A stretch of DNA of 64,000 bases from Epinephelus fuscoguttatus. Taxonomy: Eukaryota; Chordata; Actinopteri; Perciformes; Serranidae. Made by a program: the position numbers and the translations under genes. Below are positions 34,497-46,600 of the stretch, piece after piece. A model generated the notes under the pieces. It was not told where the DNA came from. It saw only the letters and a program-made list of their open reading frames with translations, and made no database searches. Within the stretch, counting starts at the first letter, position 1, and each line of letters begins with the position of its first letter. Location: positions 310,001 through 374,000 of the forward strand of contig NC_064774.1 of NCBI RefSeq assembly GCF_011397635.1. The letters run 5' to 3'.

Positions 34497-34830
34497 GTGA
34501 GTGTTGATGTTTATTCATTGTTTAGTGTGTTCTAGGGGAGAGTAGGGTCGGTTGGGTCAGTGCCACATCTTCACAGCTTCATCATCACACTTGCTTTTAC
34601 CACCACCATCATCTGACGCTGTTTTTACAACCAGGCTTTTCCTGTTGAACACGAGGCCTGCGCGCAGCTACGGATCTGCGCGCTCCGGTGCTTCAGGCGC
34701 GCTCTTGTGTCAACTCTTTGAATGTGCGTCACAGTGAAAAGCTCTAGTGAGCAGCGGCACTTTATAGACACACAGAGAGAAAAGGGGGACTCTGCCGAGG
34801 GATTGTGGCGCAGTTTTGTTGGATAGGAAG

Positions 34831-35025
34831 ATGTTGAGTGTACAGTCAGCTCTCCTGCTCTTTGTTACACTGAGTTTTGGTTTCCGCCCTCAGATCAGAT
34901 CAGTGCACGGACACTCCCTAAACTTTAGGCTCGTTGGAGATGAAGTGAGCCTTGCCTGGAGAGTTCCCAGCAGCCTTCAGTCTGTACAGGAAGTCACAGG
35001 AACACTCACATCCTGTCAGATATGA
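34831..35025 (+). CDS. Unrecognised short frame with signal-peptide-like start
   Basis: ATG at 34,831 gives MLSVQSALLLFVTLSFGFRP, a hydrophobic start like a secretory signal, then GHSLNFRLVGDEVSLAWRVP and stop at 35,025. A CTTTATAGAC TATA-like element lies about 70 bp upstream, and the preceding 200 bp is CpG-bearing. GATGAA|GTGAGC could be a splice donor. I do not recognise the product, and it may be a chance frame or a lone exon remnant. Confidence 0.2.
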   Translation: MLSVQSALLLFVTLSFGFRPQIRSVHGHSLNFRLVGDEVSLAWRVPSSLQSVQEVTGTLTSCQI

Positions 35026-35335
35026 TGGTGATTTATTCAAATATAATCAGACTCATATATCAGTTTGTTCTCAGTCTCCAGTTGTTTTAATTCTGATAGA
35101 TTGATTTAGTAAAATGCTTTACAGGCGATCTGTAGTTTATGTTCATGGTTCAACCTCCATTTGACATGAATTCTCCTGTAAATCAGCATCATATCAGTTT
35201 GACCTGTCCCTCAACTACACAGGCTGAATAAACTGTGTCTGACTATAAGCTTCATGTTTGATACAAGACAACAGCTTTCATTAAAGATCAGTCAGATACA
35301 GTCAGGGCTTCACATCTGTACACATGTTAGTTTAA

Positions 35336-37388
35336 CCCTGTAAAACCCACTGTTGCAAATTTACAACATCACTTTTAACAATTCTAAAAAAAGGCCTGCA
35401 AATGTTTTTTTCCCTCAAGACCAAATTTACATAGTTAATGGGTCCTATCGTTTGTCCTCACAATGCTATTGGATAGAAGAAGTGTTTATAGGTCTGGTCA
35501 TCTGGCCATGAACTCACTCTACCTGCAAACTTCCTGTTGAGCTCATCTCCTTTTTTTGCATGACTGGATTTGTCAGGATTAAAGTAAGTAAAATTCCTTA
35601 ATTTTTTTTTTGTGTGTGTTTATTACAATGTCTAGAACGTGTACATATTTAGTTATTTTGGAAAACATTCATCAAATTTGATTTACAGCTTGTTATGTCT
35701 ATGTTGTAATTCTACAATGGGTCAGTGTGGTAGTCAAAATAGCCTGTGCTCCTCCTTACACATTACATAAGGTCACTGCACTTCTCACATGGTCACAAAT
35801 TGAAAAAAAAAAATGTAGAAGAAATTTAAAGTATTAGATGATTCATTGTAACGAAGCTCTAAATGTGCTTTTCTGTTAAATTTTTACTTAGTTTAGCTTA
35901 GACCATAATTAAACACATGAATAAATTGTATGGGGTATTTGAAACTCCAACATCTATAGCAGTATTTGAAACTCCCTGTATCTTTGTAGTTTTTTGTTTG
36001 TCTTTTAACTTCTAAATGATCCTGAGCTGTTTTTCTCAGTGTTGCCCAAGCAGCAGTTTGTAGCATTAGGAGATAGAAAAACAGGTTCTGAATGTTCTGG
36101 ATTTGTTGGGGGGATGCCTGTTGCACTGTTCAGGGACAGGTGCGAATGGTCTTGAATGTGAACCTGTAAGTGCTCTGGGGGGATGCATGTGTTCCTTTCG
36201 TGATTCAGTAACATCTAAAGAACTGCTTTGCCCATCACTACACCAAAGTGTAACAACATCAGCTGGTTCAAACTAACTGATGAACAGAGACTAATACAAA
36301 AGTGGTAAAGTGAGCTCAGCAGTGTGACATCATGTGGTATATAATATATATTTAAACAAGAGTTTAAACTGGAGAAGGATCTGTGGCATGAAAACAAAAA
36401 AGGCTGTTTGTAACTTTAGAGTAAATAACACCAGAAGTCCTGAAGTCAGTGAAGATGTGACGGGCTGGACAGAAACCAGAGGATCTGTAACCTCTGTGAT
36501 GATGATGATGATGACGATGATGATGGTGTGGGACATGAGTTTCATATTCAGTTTGAATGTCAGAATGAAGCTCAATGACTTCCAGAGAAAGGTATTAGCA
36601 AAAGTATTATTTGAACCGTCCATCTAAAGTCATCTGTTAACTGGGTGTTTTGTCTATAGGACGTTCTTCCTCTGTTTGAGTAACATTGGTTGTACTTTGG
36701 CCACGCCGTGTGCCATCCTTCTGTTATTGTATGTAATGTGATATGGTCTTGAAAATGAAAATAAGAAACTGAATGTATTTGCCATCATCCAGAGGTTTTA
36801 TCACCTTAACTGGGATCAGTGGACCAACAGTATCTCTTTAGCCCATGAATTTAACGATCCAATGCCTGTTGCATTGTTCAGGGACAGGTGCGAATGGTCT
36901 TGAATGTGAGCCTGTAAGTGCTCTGGGGGGAAGCATGTGTTCCTTTTAGTAAGATAAGTACAGAGCATAATAGGCCAGCCAGACAGTATTGTTTGAATGT
37001 AGTAAACAACATTGAAAGTGACGGAGGAAAAAGTTTTGTAAATATATTTTTTTTCCAATATTTTTATTTATAAATGCTTATTCATAAAACTATGATTGTT
37101 GTGTGATTATTACTCATGATATATACTGTTATGGGGCTAAGTAAGAAATCAACCCTGCAAATGAATACTTAAATGTTCTGTATATCTGTTCAGGCAAAGT
37201 GAGTACAAACACAGAAGTTCTGCTCCCAACTATGCCCAACGTTGCAAATTTACAACATTTCCCTAAAAACTTACTAAAATGTAAAAAATTTGAAAACTCT
37301 TTGATTTCTACATCAGAGGCCTCCTAAAACAGTATCTGAGAGGGAAAAAAAATATGCTCATTTTTTTCTATATCTGGGTCTTACAGGG
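35336..37388. mobile_element. piggyBac-type element, TTAA target
   Basis: TTAA|CCCTGTAAAACCCA on the left and TGGGTCTTACAGGG|TTAA on the right form near-perfect inverted ends (one mismatch in 14) flanked by TTAA, the piggyBac signature. GTTGCAAATTTACAAC recurs just inside both ends. Internally a roughly 90-bp block is repeated directly (about 36,114-36,205 and 36,862-36,955). No intact transposase frame is found in the 2,053 bp, so it is non-autonomous or decayed. Confidence 0.85.
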
Positions 37389-37470
37389 TTAAGAATGACC
37401 ACCAGTCTGTGTGATGTTAAATACTTCAATAATTCAAATACACTGTGTATGTGTGTTACAGTTCTCTCAG

Positions 37471-37608
37471 ATTTGGGAAGATGGCTGATTTGGAGGCAGA
37501 CAGGGACAGATCAGAGTGTCCAGTGTCCAGCTGTCTGTCTATGAAGAGTGACTGGTCCATGGATAAACCTCCAGACTTCAGTAATGAACCTGGACCCTCA
37601 GACACAAA
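37471..37608 (+). CDS. First coding exon of the second NLR (N-terminal module 1)
   Basis: The acceptor is GTTCTCTCAG|ATTTGGGAAG, then ATG at 37,481. It encodes [20 protein letters not shown], then [20 protein letters not shown] and DTK, with donor ACAAA|GTAAGAG. This is the typical start of fish NLRC3-like proteins. The module ends in phase 2, which lets further 105-nt modules be added in frame. Confidence 0.88.
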
Positions 37609-40600
37609 GTAAGAGACTGTTTCTACTGTAAACTGACCTGAAGACAAAACTGCTTTTCTTTTTGTTTGTTTTTATTTATATTTATAGTGTGGGTATTTGG
37701 ACAGGCCCTAACTTCCGTGCCCCCCGTACAGATAAACATCAACCCTTTGCCTTAAGGCTCAGCTCCCTTTTCATCACAACTGTCTGGCGCTGCACCTGCA
37801 TCACTGCACGCAGCACCAAAGTGCCTGAGGTCCATTTTACCCTCATTGGTGAACAAGACCCAGAAACACTTGAACTCCTTCACTTTGGACAGTAACTCTC
37901 TCGTATGGGTCGGAGAACTTGTTGTGATGTTACCTGTGGTCTTTACAAGGACTAATAATATGTGTCAAACATTTGTTGTTTCCACAGACAGAAAGCAGAG
38001 TCTCCAGTATCCAGCTGTCTGTCTTTGAAGAGTGACCGGTCCAAATTTAAGCCTCCATTGTTCAGTAATGAACCTGGACCCTCAGACACAAAGTAAGAGA
38101 CTGCTTCTACTGTAAACTGACCTGAAGACAAAACTATGTTTCTTTTTTTGTTTTTATTTTCATTTTTCAAAGAACTCTAATTTTTGGGCAGGGGGGTATT
38201 CCATCAACGTAGCTAAGAATATCCAGACTAAGGTGTAATCTTGAAGTTTGACTAAACGCCAACCCGTTCCATCAAGTGAAATCAGCTGGCTCCAACTGAC
38301 GATAATTCAAGCCTCAACTCATGCACGCGCCCAGGGAAAATAAAAAGCCCACGCTAGTCGAGTGCCGAAAATGTCAAAAAGCAAAGGAAAGGAGAGAGCG
38401 GAGACTTTTTCTGCAGCGGAGCAAACGCTCCTTATGGAAGTGTATGAGGACTATATGAGAGAAAAAGGCAATACTGCAGCGATTAATAAAGCAAGGCAGG
38501 TGGCGTGGCAGAATATTGCCGACAGGCTTAATGCGCAAGTGACAAAGAAAATTCAGCATTTCAGCATAATACAATGTTCTATAAATCCTGCATCAAAGGG
38601 ACAAAATATATGTAGATAAGAACACCTGTTAAATCTATCAATTCAAGTCTGCCTAATGAAATTCACCAAATGTGTAAATTAATATTAGTGACAGACTATT
38701 TATCACATTTATCTACTGATTCCTATGTACATTTCAGATGATGCATTTAATCAGACTATTTTATGTCAATCATGGCATTTATCACATAATTGATTGTAGA
38801 TTATAACATTTCCAAAATGATCAGTTTATAGGAAATAATCACGTTACATTTATCTATTGATTGTAGAAAATTCCATTTAGCAAATCCATCAGTTCAGTGG
38901 AGATGAGGAAAACTATGAAGTGAATGCAGGTGATAGTGAATCAATTATCTATTTCTCATCATTTGGGAGTCAACTGTGAGCTCTGTCCCTGATTATATCA
39001 AAATAAGGAAAATCCCCTTAAATGTATGGAATGTGCTGTAGGATGAGGAGCAGACAGACCACAATGGTGTGTGTCCCTTTTAATGTGGTTGTTTTGTGTC
39101 ATGGTTAATTCATAAGTATAAAAGATAACCATATGTTAATGTGAACAAATCAAGCCCTATGCATGATGTATGGTGATGCTAGAAATAATCAAAATGAATA
39201 GAAAATACACCCTTTTTACCTCTCTGCAAACAGCTGCCTTACTTAGCCTCTCAGCATCACCAACACTATCCAGGAAAGAACTAGCAAAGAACCTCAGTGC
39301 AGTACAGACTGACTGCACAGTGGTCAGAGACTGGCTGCAGCGTGTGACCGTTATAATGTGTGTTCCAGCAAACTGCATAGACACACTATGCTCTGCCTGC
39401 TGAACCGGTACCTCTCCCACAGATAGGAGTCCGTCTGTATCAGTGGGCTGGTCCTGTCCTGGAAGACCCTTGGGTCTAGTGGTGGTTGGAAGGCCCTCTG
39501 TACAATGTGGGCCGCCTCATCAACAGGATCCTCGATGAAGGGGCATGCCATTATTTCCTAATTTACTCTCTGTTGCTCTGTCTCTGTGTCTCTCTGGGTG
39601 TGTCCCTCTCCTTCTCTGGCCGTTGTCAGTTGACCTTAATTGGCTGTGAATTTGCTAGCCAATTGGAAACACAGTGGGGTGGGGGTCGGAGAGCAATCAC
39701 ATATTCATGTAAATCTTTTTTTAATGCCTCAGTTTCATTTTATTATAGTTTTGTTTTTATTAAATTGATTATGGCTTTACTGTTGTAAGTGTTTTTTTTA
39801 ATTATCTTATTTTTTATTCAATTTTAATTTGTTTTTTAATAGTTTTTTTTATTAATTATGTTATATATTTTATAATCTACATATTACTTTATCATTACAT
39901 GACAGTTGTGAGTGTGTAAAAGCTCTGGCAGAACTGTCTTTTAGGTGTCTGTTCTTGTCTATTGAACATTTTTTGATCATAGATGGAGCTAATCCTCACC
40001 TTTATCCTGCTACAGACCAGGATTGCCCGGCAGCATAAGTTACCATGGTTACTAGGCTGAGATTCAGGTTAACCACCTTGATGGAACGGAGTTGTGGCTC
40101 AGTTTGATGGAATGGAAACCTGAGTTTAGCTTGATGTATCAGGCTTAGCCAGAACCATGGTTTCCATGGTTACCGATGTGAGGCTAATCTTAGCCACTTT
40201 GATTGAACAGAACTCTGGCTCACATTAGCCAGACTTGGCCATTTAAGACTGGATTTGCCTTTAGCCTGCTGATGGAATACCCCCCAGGACTTTTGTTTCA
40301 TAATTCCACATTTATTTCCAGCTCTCTTAATATCCATTTCTGATATTCAAATGAATGGGGGTGGTCAACTCAGAGTCAGACCAAAGTTTCTGTTAAGTTT
40401 GACCAGTGTGTTGATTAAATGCTATTACACCTCCTAGCTACTAGGTGTCAGGGGTGGTTCCTATTAGACTAAAAAGTAGTGTTATGGTAGCAGGAGGAAG
40501 AGCACTATTAATTCAGGAAAACAACATGTATGAGGATGCATGATCTACCCAGTTCACAAATTAAAGTTCTTGATGTGAACTAAACAAGGACTATTTATTT

Positions 40601-43600
40601 ATGGGAGACAATAAACAAAACATGGTACCAGTAGCTTGGAGTCTAGTTATATGGAGCACTGAATTTGGTGGTATACTGTTCAGACCACTAATGAAACAAG
40701 AATGAGCTAACTAGAGCACCCTGTGGTCCCTCTGCCTCACTCCACACCGCTAAGAGACTAAGTTAACTGGGAGGAGAGCAGATGTCAGATCCAGAGACGG
40801 ATCCTCAGTCAGCAGCCATAGCAACTCAAATTCAGACAAAATCTGAGCTTTTGAGATAACCACACCCCCATTGATTTGAATATAGAGTGAGAGATATAGA
40901 GTTTTAGCACTCCTGGTTCCCTCGTCTTGAAGTCAGTGGTTTTTTAATGGGTGTTTGTTTAGATGTCTGAAATAAGGTCTGTGGTCAACACAAGTTAAAG
41001 GGACAAGGGTGACGCTTAGGCCCAATCCCATTTCTACCCCTTAAATCTTCCACTTGGTATTGAGTGCCCTCGTTTGCGAGATAACCCTTGATGAGGGAAG
41101 AGAGAAATATTAGGGTAGAAATCTTTCCCTAAGAAATGAGACACCACTTCATGCAAATCGGCGTGGCTGACGTGCAGGCGCACGTCACGCGTAGTAGCGA
41201 CGCAAGATACCGTTTGTCATTCAGGTTTGAAATGCCGGCTCCAGCGCTTATGTTGTGGCGTGTGCTATGTTTATTCCTGTCTGATGAATCAACGGAGAAG
41301 AAATGCTGAAAACAGGAGGCGCCTACGACATCCTTGATGGACTTGGGCTCATCCTACTCTCCAGTGTGCTATGTGTGAGCTCAGTCCTGCGTGTTCTTTA
41401 ATGAAGCAATAGGGAAGATGTTAGGTCTCAGTTAATGTAGTTTATTAAGCAGTAAAGGAATAAAATTACAGAGCTCTGGGTCTCAACTTCCGTCCTGACG
41501 AACAACAAGGTGTGTCAGTTCCACGAAGTCTGACCTCCTGTCCTTTCCCTGACCCAGTATATTTGAGCGTAACAGAGTGTCATTGTGCAGGCAAGGCGTT
41601 GTCCTCTTCTCATTGGCAGTTCCACTTCCTCCTTCACCACACCACGCCCCTGCCTCGTGTTAATCTGACTCCTTCCCGCTGGCGGTGGGGGCGTGGTTCC
41701 TGTTTTGAAAGACAAGAGAACAACACAACTCCCTACACGTGCTGTACCTTACTATCTGTACATCACTTTCTATTCTTTTTACCATATATGAAACTAATTA
41801 TCTAAGCATTGCGGTATGTGCTCCTCTTCCTCTCCTGTACTTCTCCACTTCTGCAAAGCAAACACATTCAGATCAGCTGAAATCATCTCAGTATTCTCAT
41901 TGTTCACATATCTAAAATTTATATAGTGAAACACAACTGATAGTAAAACACATAAAATCATTCTATTCCCAACATCCTCTAGTTCTGATTGATTTTATTT
42001 GGATAAGTTGATTTGTTTAAATATTTTGATGCTGTGTTTAACGGATGAGTTTACGTTAGTCCAACCATCTTTTGTTTTTATAGCCTACATTCCGATCGTA
42101 CAGTAACAAATTGTAGTTTGCAAGGTGTTCTGGGAAATTTCATCTTCCACTTCGTTGAAAGTGTGGGTTGGGGGACTCCCTTGGAATCAAGAGTGGGTTT
42201 TAAGTGTTGGAAACCACTTCCACTACCTCAGTTCTGTTTTGGGACACCACTAGCCTAAACGTGAACGCGCACAACCAAGTGCAAGTGGGTATTTCTAGAG
42301 GAAGTGTGGGTATTGGGACAGGCCCTAACTTTCATGCCCCCCGTACAGATAAAGGTCAACCCTTTGCCTTAAGGCTCAGCTCCCTTTTCATCACAACTGT
42401 CTGGCACTGCACCTGCATCACTGCACGCAGCACCAAAGTGTCTGTCCATCTCACGCTCCATTTTAACCTCATTGGTGAACAAGACCCAGAAACACTTGAA
42501 CTCCTTCACTTTGGGCAGTAACTCTCTCGTATGGGTCGGAGGACTTGTTGTGATGTTACCTCTGGTCTTTACAAGGACTAATAATATGTGTCAAACATTT
42601 GTTGTTTCCACAGACAGAGAGCAGAGTCTCCAGTACCCAGCTGTCTGTCTATGAAGAGTGACCGGTCCAAATTTAGTCCTCCATTGTTCAGTAATGAACC
42701 TGGACCCTCAGCCACAAAGTAAGAGACTGTTTCTACTGTAAACTGACCTGAAGACAAAACTATGTTTCTTTTTTTGTTTTTATTTTCATTTTTCAAAGAC
42801 CTCTAATTTTTGGGCAGGACTTTTGTTTCATAATTCCACATTTATTTCCAGCTCTCTTAATATCCATTTCTGATATTCAGATGAATGGGGCGTGGTCAAC
42901 TCAGAGTCAGACCAAAGTTTGACCAGTAGCTTGGAGTCTAGCTATATGGAGCACTGGATTTGGTGATATACTGTTCAGACCACTGATGAAACAAGAATGA
43001 GCGAACTAGAGCGCCCTGTGGTCCCTCTGCCTCACTCCACGCCGCTAAGAGACTAAGTTAACTGGGAGGAGAGCAGACGTCAGATCCAGAGACAGGTCCT
43101 CAGTCAGCAGCCATAGCAAGCCCGTTTCCACCGCAGGAACTTCGGGGTAATTTTACGGGGCCGGGGCTGTTGGTGCGTGTCTCCACCGCAGGAACCACCC
43201 CCGAAGGACAGAGTTCTGGAACTTTTACGGGGGTTAAACAAGTCCCTGTCTCGGAGTAGGTACTCAGAACGGCCCTGAAACTCCTGGCTGGGGCTTGGGG
43301 ATTGCTTGGTGCTGATTGGATATACTCAAGGCGGGATGTAACGATTTGTAATTAATAACATGGTTATCGTAGATTAGCTGGGCTAACAGTTAGCTGTTAG
43401 CGGTGTCTGTAATAACTCAAAGGGTCTGTTAAAAAAAAAAAAATTCCAGCGGATATCTTAGTTACAACATGATTGAGCTAGCAAAGCAGTTTTGTGTTGC
43501 TATGTGTGGTATTTATTCAGTTTTGGGAAATCACGATGTCTAGAAAGCATCAGCTGACAGGGACAGCTAACAGCAGCAGCAAAGCTAACATCAGGACGTC

Positions 43601-46600
43601 ATCTGTTAAAAGCCTCCCGTTGTCGGATCGACATGAAACTACTCAGTTAGCTCAATCATGTTGTAACTAAGACATCCGCTGGAAAAAATATTTTTTCACG
43701 GACTGTGACCGGTTATTACAGACACCGCTAATGGCTAACAGCATCCCTACGCCACTCGTCGCCCCGGTCAAAATGGTCGCGCAATGATTACGTCACATCC
43801 AGAGCCCGGTAATTTTACAGGAACCTTCCTCCCACTCCGCTCTCTCAGTGGAGACATGGCGGTTGAGAGGGCTGAGCGAGAGGACGTTCCTGTAGTAGTT
43901 CCTGGCCCCCAAATAGTACCAGGAACTTCTTCAGTGGAAACGTGCCTAGCAACTCAAATTCAGACAAAATCTGAGCTTTTGAGATAACCACACCTCCACT
44001 GATTTGAATATAGAGTACTCCAGGAGTGAGTCCTAGCACTCCTGGTTCCCTCGTCTTGAAGTCTGTGGTTTTTTAATGGGTGTTTGGTTAGATGTTTGAA
44101 ATAAGGTCTGTGGTCAACAGAAGTTAAAGATACTTTCATGTTTTGCTCTTTGGAATAAAATATGTCAGTTAAAAGTGTATCTTCTGTTGCTAACAAGTGG
44201 CTAAATGAGACTACAGAAAATCATCGTGCCGAACACGACTTTACAGCCTCATTGTGGTAGCGACTTTAAGTCATGTGACCAAAGTGTTTATAGTCAAAGG
44301 TAAGCTTTTTACTAAGGTGATTATATTTTGGCTTCAAAAATATGTGTGTGTGTGTGTGTGTGTGTCTGTGTCTGTGTGTGTGCCTATGCAGGGACGAAAC
44401 TTTGATTTCAGAGGTGTGGGGGCACAACTGGCTTGAGTCCTGGGGGGGGTGTCCCTCAGTGTAATTTCGAGTTAAACTAAAGCTTGAATTAATGAATATC
44501 TGCCCTACACCTCAAAGCGATATGAAGTTCAAAATATGTATAAAACTACTGCCTAGAGGCTTTTTAAATACAAAGTTGTCATAGACAGAAGTTTCACAGA
44601 CACCTTTTTAAAGTTACTTTTACTGTAATTAATAGTTCAGTTAATTACAGGTACAGTTCAGGCCATCAAATCAATTGAGAAATTTTGCGTAGAAACAATA
44701 AAGATTGTGCAATAAAGCAAAATGTGGAAAGTGAACAGTAAAAGTCCTATTAAGTAAGTAAGAAATATGAAAAAAATAAACTTTTAAAATAAAAGTAAAA
44801 CTCTTATGTCCCAGCCCCCTTTAGTTCCCTGCATTTTCTAGTTCAAGTAGTTTTCTATAATTGTATTACTTTTCAGTTCATTGTGTGCATTTGTTTATCT
44901 ATGTACAAACATACAATTTGTCATGTCACTGTGCTTTTCTCATCATGTTAAGTGAAGAGTGGGCAGTGTACCACCATCATGATTCATCACCTCCATTTCT
45001 TTTTGCTCACAAAATGGAATGGAAGTGAAAAGGTAACAGGGTAATAAGCCACATCATTTAGTTTAATGGCATGAAGACAGAAAGTGACACAACACTAAAC
45101 ATATCAACATCAAGATGTATTTTACATTTTAGTCAAATATGACCACACAGATGTGCAAAATTAATCAAATATTTTTAAGCCTTCTCCCTGTGCTACCTAT
45201 TGCAATACAGACAAAAACATTTTAGAGTATAAATAAGAGTAGTTCTGAAATAGCTGTGAAAATTATTCTGAGAGTCATTCTTATCCTATAGACATTTCCT
45301 TAGCCAGTTACAATTTCTCCTTACCTGTGAAGCCTTGGGCTGATAATTGGTGCTGCTGTCAGATCCCTGTCCTGATACCTGCCTGGTTTCTCCCTGTCCC
45401 TCTTCTATCTATTGCAATAATATGTATAATAAATGTGCAAAGCAAAATTCATAAATAGAATTAGGAATAGTAGTGGTGACAGCTGTGGAAATTATTCGCA
45501 CAGTCACTTTTATGCTATAGATATTTTCTCTCAGCCAGTTATAGGGTTGGGATCCGGATCCGGTTCTTTTTTGGAACCGGGTCCAAAGTTCCGATTCCGT
45601 AACCGGTTCCATCACATTTGGAGTAACAGTTCCTGCAAACGGCTCCTAGATTGTAAAAAAAAAACACGTCACGTGCATTTCCATTAGAGTGTGGCACAGG
45701 CAGCATATTTCTGCCCGAACCTGACCGAGCCCGACATTATTAAATTACTAAAGCACTGAGTTTGTGTCACACAGTTGTTATGGTTACAGGCTATTTAACA
45801 GGCCAGGCGTGCGCCGTGGGTGCTCAGCGGAGAGGGAGACCTCCGTGTTTGAGACGGGAGCGGGTGGCGGGAGGTCCGAGCCGGCTTCCAGCAAGAGGAG
45901 AGGGAAAAATATAACAAAATAAGATAAAATAGGAAAACCTGTCTCCCTCTTATATTTTATTTTCAGCGTTTAATCAAGGCAGAGGCTGGCGGCAGGAGGT
46001 CCGCTTCCAGCGAGGAGAGAGGTAGAAACAAACAGCCAATGTGTGTGTGTGTTCTGTTCAGGTGTTGTCACGTAAATAACAGTGCCCAAGCATGAATGCA
46101 TATAAGTATTTTTTATTACATTGCTGTGGTTAATTTGAGGTAATAGTGTTACTGTAGAAATCAGAGAATCACTTTTTGTTGTTATATATTCTCAGGGAGA
46201 TGATACAAGCTCTAAATCTGAAATACACACCACACACAAATGTGTATTTTCATCTAATTGTACTGTGCAACATTTACGGCCTATTTCCACCAGATGCGTG
46301 TTGGTTGCGTCTCCGCTCTGGCATGGCAGTGGAGCCGATAGGATTCAGTTCTAGTCAATGTGTGCGTTTCCACCGGCTGCGGCTGTGCTGCGTTCCGGCT
46401 CCGTCTCAGCTGCGGCACTCCGGAGCCCTCCGCAACAGATATGCAGGACATCTATTTTTGCCGGACGCTGGAGCACAACGCAGCAATTTAGCACAGAGCA
46501 GATCGTGCGGGGCAGGAAGTCGTGCACAGAAACAAAATAAAACATCTGGTTAATTTTCAAAATAAAATACACAGTGTTCACGGCGGATCATATCTCCCTG

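Larger units (their letters stand above)
38193..40285. mobile_element. PIF/Harbinger-type transposon
   Basis: Ends GGGGTATTCCATCA and TGATGGAATACCCC are inverted. The duplicated empty site at 42,812-42,820 (GGGCAGGAC) shows exactly what was inserted and suggests an AGG duplication. It carries two convergent coding remnants typical of the superfamily: a Myb/SANT-like gene (38,362-38,619, plus) and a HARBI1-like nuclease fragment (39,190-39,551, minus). The nuclease is truncated, so the 2,093-bp copy is not autonomous. Confidence 0.88.
37686..41000 (+). repeat. Segmental duplication, copy 1
   Basis: It starts at AGTGTGGGTATTTGGACAGG and aligns by eye with 42,303-44,129 to the phrase TGGTCAACACAAGTTAAAG. 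It holds the module exon 37,988-38,092. Relative to copy 2 it carries the Harbinger insertion and about 247 extra bases around 40,390-40,630, and lacks the fold-back element. Without these, both copies are about 990 bp. Confidence 0.9.
42303..44129 (+). repeat. Segmental duplication, copy 2
   Basis: Sister of 37,686-41,000. It carries the module exon 42,614-42,718 and the fold-back element at 43,120-43,946. It lacks the Harbinger element and two short blocks present in copy 1. Confidence 0.9.
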
